The notes beneath the pieces are model-generated. The model was not told where the DNA came from, searched no databases, and worked only from the letters and a program-made list of their open reading frames with translations. The position numbers and the translations under genes were made by a program. 64,000 nucleotides of DNA from Verrucomicrobiota bacterium. GTDB taxonomy: Bacteria > Verrucomicrobiota > Verrucomicrobiia > Opitutales > Opitutaceae. The DNA lies in contig JACRKC010000069.1 in the NCBI GenBank assembly GCA_016235555.1, positions 1 to 64,000 on the forward strand, given 5' to 3'. Below, in pieces: positions 7,670 through 15,219 of the stretch. Each line of letters begins with the position of its first letter. The stretch's first letter is position 1.

Positions 7670-8146
7670 ATGTCCGCCCAAGCGAAGAATTCCAAGCGTC
7701 ACACCGAGATTCGGAACGCCAAGGCGTTGCGCGACTACTTTGTAGACGAGCGGTTCGAGGCGGGTATCCAGCTGCGGGGGACCGAGGTGAAGTCGATCCG
7801 CGCGGGGAAAGCGCAGATCAGTGACGGGTTTGGCCGGGTCGAGAAGGGCGAGGTCTGGCTCCACGGTGCGCATATCGAGCAATATGCCTTCGGCAACATC
7901 TTCAATCACGACGCCAAACGTGTGCGCAAACTGCTGCTGCACCGGCGCGACATCCAAAAAATCCAGATGGCGCTCGACGCGGGCGGCCGCGCACTGGTTC
8001 CGCTCCGGATGTATTTCAAGGAGGCGCTGGTCAAAGTGGAAGTGGCCCTCTGCACCGGCAAAAAACTATTCGACCGGCGGGAGGATTTGAAGACACGCGT
8101 CGCCAAACGCGAAATCGACCGGGAACTGAAGAACCGGCGGCGCTGA
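7670..8146 (+). CDS. smpB: SsrA-binding protein SmpB
   Basis: 158 residues, normal length. Characteristic SmpB stretches are present: HTEIRNAKALRDYFVDERFEAGI, GTEVKSIRAGKAQISDGF, HGAHIEQYAFGN, RRDIQKIQMALDAGGRALVPLRMYF and the basic C-terminal tail KREIDRELKNRRR. SmpB delivers tmRNA to stalled ribosomes for trans-translation. The ATG at 7670 follows the rpoZ terminator by 20 bp, so it needs its own promoter or readthrough. No ssrA RNA was recognised in the window. Confidence 0.97.
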   Translation: MSAQAKNSKRHTEIRNAKALRDYFVDERFEAGIQLRGTEVKSIRAGKAQISDGFGRVEKGEVWLHGAHIEQYAFGNIFNHDAKRVRKLLLHRRDIQKIQMALDAGGRALVPLRMYFKEALVKVEVALCTGKKLFDRREDLKTRVAKREIDRELKNRRR

Positions 8147-8160
8147 GCGCGTGATCGCGC

Positions 8161-8628
8161 TCAGAGTGACGCGATGTCGGCGCGATAAACGGGCACCGAC
8201 TCAGGCACCGGCCAGACCCGGATGATTTCCTCGGAGAGGCGCCGCCAGCCAAACGGTTTCGGCAAGAAGGCCTTGAGGGCTGGCAGCCGCGCCATGCGGC
8301 CCTGTTCGGCGGACAAGTTATGTCCGGTGATGATCACGAAGGCCGCCAGCGGCAGCAACGGGGTCGCCTGATGGATGAAATCGAGACCGTTGAGATCCGG
8401 CATGTAGTAGTCGGTGACGACGACGCCGGGGTTGAGCGCAGGGAGCCGGGCGAGGGCCTCCTTTGGCCGGGCGAACGCGTGCACGGGCGCGGACAAGTTG
8501 TCCGCGAGCATTTGCGTCAACAGGTCCGCATAGGAGCGTTCATCATCGACGAGGACGATCGACCTGGGGATGGGCGGATTCACGGCTGGACGGTCAGTGG
8601 CGGTGACGCTGCGAAAACGTCGAAGCAA
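8161..8628 (-). CDS. Single-domain response regulator (receiver only)
   Basis: 155 residues. The receiver domain occupies about 23-140: acidic pocket VDDE at 27-30, phospho-acceptor Asp73 in VVVTDYYMPD, Thr101 in IITGHN and Lys124 in LPKPF. No output domain follows, so it works like CheY/Spo0F, by protein interaction or in a phosphorelay. It is convergent with smpB (14 bp apart) and divergent from trmL, with no kinase gene adjacent. The first 20 residues look non-conserved; a start nearer residue 20 is possible. Confidence 0.88.
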   Translation of the reverse strand: MLRRFRSVTATDRPAVNPPIPRSIVLVDDERSYADLLTQMLADNLSAPVHAFARPKEALARLPALNPGVVVTDYYMPDLNGLDFIHQATPLLPLAAFVIITGHNLSAEQGRMARLPALKAFLPKPFGWRRLSEEIIRVWPVPESVPVYRADIASL

Positions 8629-8684
8629 CGCAACCCGTGAGAGCGCACTTGAATTGCGAGTTACGCTTAGCGGAGACTACGCAG

Positions 8685-9149
8685 GTGATTCACGTCGTGC
8701 TCTTCCAGCCCGAGATTGCGCCCAACACCGGCAATGTGGGTCGCATGTGCGCGCTCACCCGTTCGCGGCTCCATCTGATTCATCCGCTCGGATTTGTCAT
8801 CAACGACCGGAACCTGCGCCGTGCCGGAATGGATTACTGGAAGCAACTCGACGTGCATGAACACGCGGACTGGGCGGTGTTTCGGGCCAGTCCGCTGGGG
8901 CCGCGGCGGCTGTGGCTTTTCACCACGAAGGCGGAGGTCGATTTCTGGCAGGTGTCCTTCGCCGACGGCGATGGCCTCGTTTTTGGCAACGAGGGATCGG
9001 GCGCGCCGGATTGGCTGCATGCTGAACTGAGCGCGACGCGGATCATGATCCCGCATGCAAACGCGGCGCTTCGTTCGCTGAACCTGAGCACCGCGGCCGG
9101 GGTGGCCACCTACGAGGCACTGCGTCAGGTCGGTCTGCCGGCAACGTAG
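8685..9149 (+). CDS. trmL: tRNA (cytidine/uridine-34 2'-O)-methyltransferase TrmL
   Basis: 154 residues with a GTG start. It is a SPOUT-class methyltransferase: HVVLFQPEIAPNTGNVGRMCA at the N-terminus, then LHLIHPLGF, VFGNEGSGAP and the C-terminal SAM-binding knot IPHANAALRSLNLSTAAGVATYEA. TrmL methylates the wobble ribose of certain leucine tRNAs. The GTG at 8685 is preferred because GGAG at 8672-8675 lies 9 nt upstream and the family N-terminus begins there. An ATG at 8637 would add 16 unconserved residues and nearly reach the divergent response regulator gene. Confidence 0.93.
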   Translation: MIHVVLFQPEIAPNTGNVGRMCALTRSRLHLIHPLGFVINDRNLRRAGMDYWKQLDVHEHADWAVFRASPLGPRRLWLFTTKAEVDFWQVSFADGDGLVFGNEGSGAPDWLHAELSATRIMIPHANAALRSLNLSTAAGVATYEALRQVGLPAT

Positions 9150-9232
9150 GTCCCCGGTCCTTGCCAACGTCCGTCAGGCCGGAATTTTTGCGCCCCCGAG
9201 GGAGCCCCTCCCCCAATGAAGCGGTTACCCAA

Positions 9233-9269
9233 GGCGGGCTGCCCGGCCACCGGCCGGGCCTACAATCCA
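9233..9269. repeat. Half-palindrome shared with 39711-39757
   Basis: GGCGGGCTGCCCGGCCACCG continuing to GGCCTACAA is the reverse complement of the left half of the repeat at 39711-39757. It lies in the 148-bp convergent gap between trmL and the GDPD-like gene. Confidence 0.75.
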
Positions 9270-9297
9270 AAAGCTCCCGGTGATTGGTATTACACCT

Positions 9298-10095
9298 TCA
9301 CGGACGCGCAAACTCCGCAAGGCCGGCGAGATTGTCGGTGCCGATCAGGTCCACACCGGCGGCGCGGAGCTCGCGCCAGGCTTCGGGGCGATCGGGGGTA
9401 TTCCAAAACCGGAGCAGACGGCCTTGCGCATGGACGCGTGCGACGAAGGCGCGAAGCTGCGTGCGCGTGTCGTCGGGCATCGGCCCCGTCCAGCGCCACG
9501 GGAAGACCAGGTTCCAATTTGCGCTGATCCACGGCACCAGCGCGGCAGGCGCGGAGGTGTCGAGGTCTTCAGGCCGGCCGTCGATCGCGGCATAGCGGAC
9601 GGCCTGCGCAGCGATCTCAGCCCGGGCGCGGTTGCCGGAGATGACCACCGCGACCGCGCCGGGCTCGGAACGGGCGTCGCGATAGGTGGTGAGCATTGCC
9701 GCGTAGCGGGTGAGGACAACGTGCAATGCGGCATAGGTGGGCGCAGCAGCGGACTTCACGTCGACGAGCAGGGTGACGGTCGGACCGCCCCGATAAACCC
9801 GTCCGCCATTGGCGCGGATGCGCTCGCGCAGCGGGTCGAGGTAAAGGGCTTCGAGGGTGCGCGCCGGCCGGGCGTTCTTAAGGTCGTGCGCCACGAGGAG
9901 CTGGCCGTCGACCAGCCACACGTCAGCCTCGATCGAGCAGAACCCCTGCTCAAGGGCGTCGAGGAGCGGACGCGAGTGCTCGTAGTCGTTGTGGGCATGG
10001 ACGCCGGTGAGCGGCGCGACCGCGCGGGCGAGGGAGGCGAAAACTGCGAGAGTAAGGAGGGCGGTCAGGCGCATCATCAGCGGGCGGGGAGCCAT
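9298..10095 (-). CDS. Secreted GDPD/PI-PLC superfamily phosphodiesterase-like protein
   Basis: 265 residues. An N-terminal signal peptide ends near residue 26 (SLARA-VAP). The mature part follows the PLC-like phosphodiesterase barrel pattern: GVHAHNDYEHSRPLLDALEQGF, then SIEADVWLVDGQLLVAHD (predicted acidic and His active-site positions) and later strands LLVDVKSAA and LIGTDNLAGL. Such enzymes cleave phosphodiester bonds in glycerophosphodiesters or inositol lipids; this subgroup lacks a defined substrate. The start could be one of the nearby Met residues (MMRLTA), which would not alter the mature protein. It is convergent with trmL and followed upstream by a long palindromic element. Confidence 0.8.
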   Translation of the reverse strand: MAPRPLMMRLTALLTLAVFASLARAVAPLTGVHAHNDYEHSRPLLDALEQGFCSIEADVWLVDGQLLVAHDLKNARPARTLEALYLDPLRERIRANGGRVYRGGPTVTLLVDVKSAAAPTYAALHVVLTRYAAMLTTYRDARSEPGAVAVVISGNRARAEIAAQAVRYAAIDGRPEDLDTSAPAALVPWISANWNLVFPWRWTGPMPDDTRTQLRAFVARVHAQGRLLRFWNTPDRPEAWRELRAAGVDLIGTDNLAGLAEFARP

Positions 10096-10150
10096 ACACT
10101 CATCTCACCGTCGCCAAGATTCCCCAAGCAAAATAGGGGACGAGCTGGGC

Positions 10151-10285
10151 GCAACAGGAAGTGAGGTCAGCGAGCGGTAGCGGCGGTCTGCGACCGCCGG
10201 CAATGCACCAAGGGTTCTCGTTCGGCGGTCGCAGACCGCCACTACAACCAGGGCCTCGGTTCACTGACCTCACTTCCTGTTACAC
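10151..10285. repeat. Nested palindromic element, type A copy 1
   Basis: Outer inverted ends at 10151-10170 (AACAGGAAGTGAGGTCAG) and 10264-10285 (CTGACCTCACTTCCTGTT). Inside is a second palindrome: GGCGGTCTGCGACCGCC near 10182 and its inverted partner near 10224. It holds no reading frame of its own and supplies the stop region of the gene relic at 10284-10600. It is the best preserved of eight family members in the window. Confidence 0.9.
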
Positions 10286-10600
10286 CCGGACGAGCTTGAG
10301 CTCGGACTCACGGATCGCCGCGGAGGCGATCTCGCGGCGGAGTTCGCCGGGGCGCCGGTTTCCACGGGCGGTTGATTTCGAAGTGAGAGCCGGGGCTTGG
10401 AGTGCTTTGAGGCGGTGTCGAGGGCATTGGCGCCGTAGAGACGGTCGATGTAATCCGCCGCCTTCCGCGCGACGGCGACCAGGGTGGTTTCGCCGGCTGC
10501 GCGAAAATGCACGCAGGCGGCCGTCACGAGATACCCCATGGTGGAGCCTCGAAGTGCTCGCGGTTCTGAAATCCGCGGCCCGGCGGATCGCCGGTGCGCG
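10284..10600 (-). pseudogene. Gene relic, possibly glycoside hydrolase 127 (DUF1680)-like
   Basis: The minus strand encodes MGYLVTAACVHFRAAGETTL followed by ARKAADYIDRLYGAN. This resembles the GHLIxAxVxxYxATGxxxLLxVAxKxADYI motif of the DUF1680/GH127 beta-L-arabinofuranosidase family. Just upstream, another frame reads EHFEAP. Downstream the frame changes to a stretch ending GELRREIASAAIRESELKLV before a TAA at the repeat boundary. No continuous full-length frame exists; a GH127 enzyme needs about 600 residues. The relic lies directly downstream of the carbohydrate operon. Family assignment is tentative; the broken state is clear. Confidence 0.45.
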
Positions 10601-10609
10601 GCGGATGAT

Positions 10610-12562
10610 TCAGAGCGCGGCCGGATCCAGGACCACGTGTTTGATCGCTTTGCGGCCGAACGTGTAGGTCACGTGCACGCGGCCGTCACTCGTCTGGATC
10701 ACGGCGGGATAGGCGTAGCCGCTGACGATCGGCTCGCGCTCCAGGGTGAGAGCGCGCGTCCACGTGACGCCATCCTTTGAGATGGCGACATCGAGGGGGA
10801 AACGGTCGCCCTTGGGCTCGTTGGCGCGGTGGCCGGCGTGGTTGTAAACCAGCAGATGCCGGCCGTCGGCGAGCGTGACGGCATCGGTGCCGGAGTTCGG
10901 ATTCGGAAGATCGGTGGCGGTGAGCGGGCTCCATTTCAGGCCACCGTCGCGCGACCACGTTTGGAAGACGACGCCCTGCTTGGTGCGACCGACCGCCTGC
11001 AGCACCCCACCCTGGTGCACGAGGATGCTCGGCTGAATCGCGTCGAAGCCCGGGCCTTTCGCGACCGGGCCGAGCTTGGTCCACGTCGCGCCGGCGTCGC
11101 GCGAGAGTTCGAAGTGCACGAGCCAGCCGTCACGGTTGCCCTCGGTGCTCGAGCCGGAGAGCCACGCACCGTCGGCGAGCACGATGGGTTTGTTCTTCAC
11201 GGGGCCGAGGATGCCGTCGGGCAGGCGGCGCGCCTCGCTCCACGTTGTGCCGCCGTCGGCCGACGTCTTCACCATGCCCCACCACGCGCTCGGCGACGGG
11301 CCGACTTTGTAGAACAGAAACAGCGGGCCGTTCGGAGCCTGAAACAGAACTGGATTCCACGTCGGCAGGCGCGGACCGGTTGCCTGCACGCCGTTGGCCA
11401 CCTCGACGGCGGGCCGCCATTTTTCCTCGACGCGATGCGCGACCCAGATGCCGACATCGGGGTTGCGCTCCTTCGTGCCGCCGAACCACGCGGCGACCAG
11501 TTTGCCCGGCGCGGTTTCGACGATGGTCGAGGCGTGGCTCTCGGGATACGGTGCGCCGTCATTGACCCACGCGGTGCGGAGCACGGGCACGCGCAGCGCG
11601 GCTTCGTTGGCGAGCAGGTTGGCCATCACGGCGCGCGGCACCGCGAGCACCGTGCCGTGGCGCGCGTGCGGCGGAAACGAGACCTTGTCGCTCACGTCCG
11701 TCCACGTCCTCAAGTCACGCGACACCACGAGGCCGATGGCATCGAGCCGGTGCTGGTCGAAATACACGCGCCACTCGTCCCCCACCTTGAGCGCGCTCGG
11801 TCCCTCGGCCCAGTAGGCGCCGGTGATCGGCGGCGACGCGGCGCCCCACGGTCCGTCCGACGACGGGCCGCGAACCAGGCGGATGTTCTTCTCGGTCTTC
11901 GGCGTGAGCGTTTCGTTTTTCACGAACATCAGCCACTCGCCGTCGTTCTGCGCGAGGTTGGCGTCGATGACGTTGAAGCCGCCGTCGTAGATCAGCCGCG
12001 TCGGCGTGAACGTGACAAAATCCTTGGTGGTCGTGCCGTAGATGCGGTGGTTGCGCTCCGGCCCGCGGTTCGAGTTGGCCGTCTCGGGAAACCGGCCGAG
12101 GATCGTCGTCGACCAGTGGATGAGGTAGTGCTGCTGCGCGGGGTCCCAGACGAGTTCCGGCGCCCAGCAATTTTGTGCCCGGGCCTCGTGCTCCATCACG
12201 GGCAGCGCGCGCTGTTCCGACCAATGAATCAAATCCCTCGACCACGCGTAACCGATCGTCCGGCCGGTCCAGCCGGTGGTCCACACGGCGTGAAACGTCC
12301 CGTCGGGCCCGCGATACACGCACGGGTCGCGCATGAGTCTGCCTTCGCCGACGGTCGGGCGCAGGCACGTCTCGCCGCCGTTGAGCAGGTCCCACTTGAA
12401 GCCATCGCGGCTCCACGCAAGCCGGAGTCCGTCCGCCTGCCGGTCATGATAGAAGTAGGTGAAAAGATAGCAGGTCTCCGCCAACGGCGCCGCCGCGGCG
12501 GCGGCCAGCGGAGCGATGCGGACACCCGCGCACAAAACGAAGAGGAGGAGCAGGCGTTTCAA
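10610..12562 (-). CDS. Secreted double beta-propeller protein: GH43-like domain plus sialidase-like BNR domain
   Basis: 650 residues. A TTG start is proposed, giving a clean signal peptide (KRLLLLFVLCAGVRIAPLAAA). Residues about 30-340 resemble the five-bladed GH43/GH117-type propeller (LMRDPCVYRGPDGTFHAVWT, YAWSRDLIHWSE, WAPELVWDP, FVKNET). Residues about 345-650 resemble a sialidase-type propeller with Asp-box blades (SADGGTTW, SRDAGATW, SRDGGLKW, SKDGVTW). Such domains normally act alone; the fusion suggests two glycan cleavages or one cleavage plus binding. It follows the preceding secreted hydrolase by 14 bp and is the last intact gene of the operon. Substrate unknown. No ATG precedes the signal peptide without running into the upstream gene. 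Confidence 0.75.
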   Translation of the reverse strand: MKRLLLLFVLCAGVRIAPLAAAAAAPLAETCYLFTYFYHDRQADGLRLAWSRDGFKWDLLNGGETCLRPTVGEGRLMRDPCVYRGPDGTFHAVWTTGWTGRTIGYAWSRDLIHWSEQRALPVMEHEARAQNCWAPELVWDPAQQHYLIHWSTTILGRFPETANSNRGPERNHRIYGTTTKDFVTFTPTRLIYDGGFNVIDANLAQNDGEWLMFVKNETLTPKTEKNIRLVRGPSSDGPWGAASPPITGAYWAEGPSALKVGDEWRVYFDQHRLDAIGLVVSRDLRTWTDVSDKVSFPPHARHGTVLAVPRAVMANLLANEAALRVPVLRTAWVNDGAPYPESHASTIVETAPGKLVAAWFGGTKERNPDVGIWVAHRVEEKWRPAVEVANGVQATGPRLPTWNPVLFQAPNGPLFLFYKVGPSPSAWWGMVKTSADGGTTWSEARRLPDGILGPVKNKPIVLADGAWLSGSSTEGNRDGWLVHFELSRDAGATWTKLGPVAKGPGFDAIQPSILVHQGGVLQAVGRTKQGVVFQTWSRDGGLKWSPLTATDLPNPNSGTDAVTLADGRHLLVYNHAGHRANEPKGDRFPLDVAISKDGVTWTRALTLEREPIVSGYAYPAVIQTSDGRVHVTYTFGRKAIKHVVLDPAAL

Positions 12563-12576
12563 GGGAGTCGACGGGG

Positions 12577-15219
12577 TTACTTTGCGGCGACGACGCCGAG
12601 CACCAGAAATGCACCGGCACCGGGCGGCTCTATTTTGTGGCGGCCGGCGGGAAACGAAAGCTCGTAAACGTCGATGTCCGGCAGCGAGGAGACCGTCACC
12701 GCGTTCGTCACCAATGGCTCGGTGCCGCCCCGCTCCGCCGCCGCGGCGTCGAATTCCGAGCGCGGCGGCTTCCGCCACCCGGGATCAGCCGACTTCACAT
12801 AGCCGATCAACACCCGCACCGGCACCTCGACCGAAAACTCCGGCGGCGTCTGTGCCACGGTGCCCCGCGCATACTTGAGGCCACGGAGACCCTCGAGATC
12901 GGGCGAGAGCGACTGGATCGTGAAGGCGGCATCGCTGAACACGCGCTGGCCCGCGCGGAGCGTGTAGCTCTCCGCGTTCGGCGTGTGCACCGTGAACGGC
13001 ACGGCGCGCAGCGAGGCAAGCGCCTGCACCCTCTCGGCGGCGCGCCCGCCCGACTTGAGCGTGGCGAGGCGGCCATCGAAGTCGGCGAGTTCCTTTTCGT
13101 AGACGGGAAGGAGGTGCGTCCAATGAAAATTCGCCGGTTGCCCGCCGGAGCCGCCCGATACGGGAATGCGGCGCTGGGCGGTCTGCATCGAGTTGGCGTA
13201 GGCGTAGGTGTCGCGCGTGAGGCGCTCGAGCGTGCGGAAGTGCTCCAGGCTTTCGCTGAGCGCCGCGCGGGCCTGCTCCATCTCGGCGATCGCCTGGTTG
13301 CGCTGGTAGCGCAGCACGTGCCGGGCGGCCGTCGCCTTGGCCGCATAGCTCTGCGACATCGCGCGGATGCAATCGGCGTCGAGCTGCAGCCGCGTAAACT
13401 CCGCGCGATTCTTCGTCACGAGCGGCGCGGCGCGCCCGAGCGCGGCGACGGCGCAGGCCGAGAACCGCAGCACCTCCTGCGCGATCTGCGGCGGCGTCTC
13501 GCCCGCGTGCGGCCGGCCGGCGAGTTCCTTCTCGACGAAATCCTGCAACCGCTCGCCGGGTGGCGCCTGCGATTCATAGAGATCGTGCAGCAGGCTGTAG
13601 CGCTCCGGATTCACGAGCTGATCGAGCGTCATGCCGAGGGCCATCGTCTGGCGGTTGCCCTCGGTGATGCCGAAACGCCGCACGATCCGCGGCGCGCATT
13701 CGCCGGCGTCGTTGTAGGCGTCGAGAATCAGCGCCGCCGCCTCCACCGAGCCGTAGCGTTCGGCGAGGCGTCCGATCCAATGCGCGCGATCGGCGGCGGG
13801 CTCGCGGTCGGGATTCCACGCGTAGCGCGCCCAGGCCTCGAACCAGATCCAGTCGCGCTCCCATTGCTTCAGGCCCGTCGCAGCCGAGGTGACGAGGCCG
13901 GCGCCGGTGGTCGTGCGGGAGCCGGCTTCCTCAGGCCGGCGGCTACGGACAAGGTCCGGCGAGTCGGGCCAGTTCCAGTAAGAAAGGGGATAAAGGTGCA
14001 GACCGGTCGCGCCGAGCCGGTCGCGCGCGGCGAGCATCGACTGGCGGATGAACTCCGTCGCGCCGTAGCGGAACGGCTCGAGGTTGGAGAGGATGTGGAT
14101 GTTGACGAGGTGCGGCCCGAGCTTGGACATCGCGAGATGCGTGGCCTGACCCTTGCCCCGCGGCTCCCACGTGGTGAGCGACTCGCCGTTGAATTTCGTC
14201 TCGGTGAAAAGGTTCGAGTAAACCTTGAACGCCGCCGGCATGATCGCCTCGGGGTCCATCGCGTGCGTGCGGAAGACGACCGGCGGCTGCTCTTTCAACC
14301 CCGCCTGCTTCATGCCATCGAGCACGCCGGGCAGGATCGTCTGCGTCGCCCACTCGATCTGCGCGGGCGTGCCTTGCAACGCTTCGCCGAGGCACGGCAT
14401 GAGGCCGACGTTCGGGTATTGCTTCACGAACTCCGCGATCGCCTTGCGGGTGTAGTCGGCGGCGAGCGGTGTTGAAGCGCGAAGCTGGGTGCCGACGCCG
14501 TGCTGGTCCGCGAGCGGTTTGGGCAGGAAAATGTTGTAGAACATCTGCACGAGCCAGATGCCGCGCCGGTCGCACTCCGCGGTGATGTGGTGAAACATCT
14601 CGACGTTCCTCGCGAACACCCCGGGCGGAACCTCGATCGCGTCGGGATAATCCGCGAGCCGGACGAGCGAGGAAAACGGATGCCCGTTCCAGAGGTAGAG
14701 CGTGTTCATCCGGTGCTCGACGAGAAAGTCGAGATACTCCTGCCAGAATGCGCGGTCGTAAAAAAACGGGAACAGCTCCGGCGTGTAGGGATACTCGTAG
14801 ACGCGCCGGCCCGGGAGGATGAAGGTCTTCTGCAGGCCGATGCACGGCCCGCGCAGCACAAACGCCGGCTGCTCGCTCACGCGCAGGTTTTCCGGCCACC
14901 GGCCCGTCTCGCGCACGCGGCGCGCCAGCTCCAGCGAACCGTAGAGCAAGCCCGAGTCGTCGCCCCCCGCGACCTCGATCGAGCCATCGGCGGCGCTGGT
15001 GAGGGTGAAGCTCTCGCGGGCGCCGCTCCCGCGCTTCAACGTGAGGCGCACGCCGGCGGGCGGGCGCTCGACGGCGCGCAACGCCTCGCCGAGGCGCGCC
15101 GCGCCGAATTTCACGCGCGGCGCCGCATCGTCAGCGACAACGATGGGAACCGCGGCCGCGCTCGCCCCGGCCGCCAGCGCCAAGACGAGGAACATCGGCA
15201 GGAAGCGGGCTGGTTTCAC
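12577..15219 (-). CDS. Large secreted glycoside-hydrolase-like protein, unassigned family
   Basis: 880 residues. The GTG start at 15219 overlaps the kinase stop by 4 bp (GTGA) and gives a signal peptide KPARFLPMFLVLALAAGASA. Residues about 25-120 resemble the alpha-glucuronidase/GH20-type N-domain (PIVVADDAAPRVKFGAARLGEAL ... LLYGSLELARRV). From about 125 a TIM-barrel-like region follows (EYLDFLVEHRMNTLYLWNGH, GIWLVQMFYNIFLP, NVGLMPCLGEALQG, LHLYPLSYWNWP), then a long helical region and a C-terminal beta domain. Glu in GEALQG is a candidate catalytic residue. I cannot place it in a named GH family. Residues about 424-448 are encoded by palindromic repeat sequence (13878-13948), an in-frame insertion. 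Confidence 0.7.
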   Translation of the reverse strand: MKPARFLPMFLVLALAAGASAAAVPIVVADDAAPRVKFGAARLGEALRAVERPPAGVRLTLKRGSGARESFTLTSAADGSIEVAGGDDSGLLYGSLELARRVRETGRWPENLRVSEQPAFVLRGPCIGLQKTFILPGRRVYEYPYTPELFPFFYDRAFWQEYLDFLVEHRMNTLYLWNGHPFSSLVRLADYPDAIEVPPGVFARNVEMFHHITAECDRRGIWLVQMFYNIFLPKPLADQHGVGTQLRASTPLAADYTRKAIAEFVKQYPNVGLMPCLGEALQGTPAQIEWATQTILPGVLDGMKQAGLKEQPPVVFRTHAMDPEAIMPAAFKVYSNLFTETKFNGESLTTWEPRGKGQATHLAMSKLGPHLVNIHILSNLEPFRYGATEFIRQSMLAARDRLGATGLHLYPLSYWNWPDSPDLVRSRRPEEAGSRTTTGAGLVTSAATGLKQWERDWIWFEAWARYAWNPDREPAADRAHWIGRLAERYGSVEAAALILDAYNDAGECAPRIVRRFGITEGNRQTMALGMTLDQLVNPERYSLLHDLYESQAPPGERLQDFVEKELAGRPHAGETPPQIAQEVLRFSACAVAALGRAAPLVTKNRAEFTRLQLDADCIRAMSQSYAAKATAARHVLRYQRNQAIAEMEQARAALSESLEHFRTLERLTRDTYAYANSMQTAQRRIPVSGGSGGQPANFHWTHLLPVYEKELADFDGRLATLKSGGRAAERVQALASLRAVPFTVHTPNAESYTLRAGQRVFSDAAFTIQSLSPDLEGLRGLKYARGTVAQTPPEFSVEVPVRVLIGYVKSADPGWRKPPRSEFDAAAAERGGTEPLVTNAVTVSSLPDIDVYELSFPAGRHKIEPPGAGAFLVLGVVAAK
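13878..13948. repeat. Compound palindromic repeat inside a coding sequence
   Basis: Two repeat cores are joined here: GCAGCCGAGGTGACGAGG near 13880 (also seen as GCAGCCGAGGTAACGAGG near 38713) and GCCGGCTTCCTCAGGCCGGC at 13921-13940. The stretch is open in frame and would add about 25 Arg/Thr/Gly-rich residues to the hydrolase encoded on the minus strand. Confidence 0.65.
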
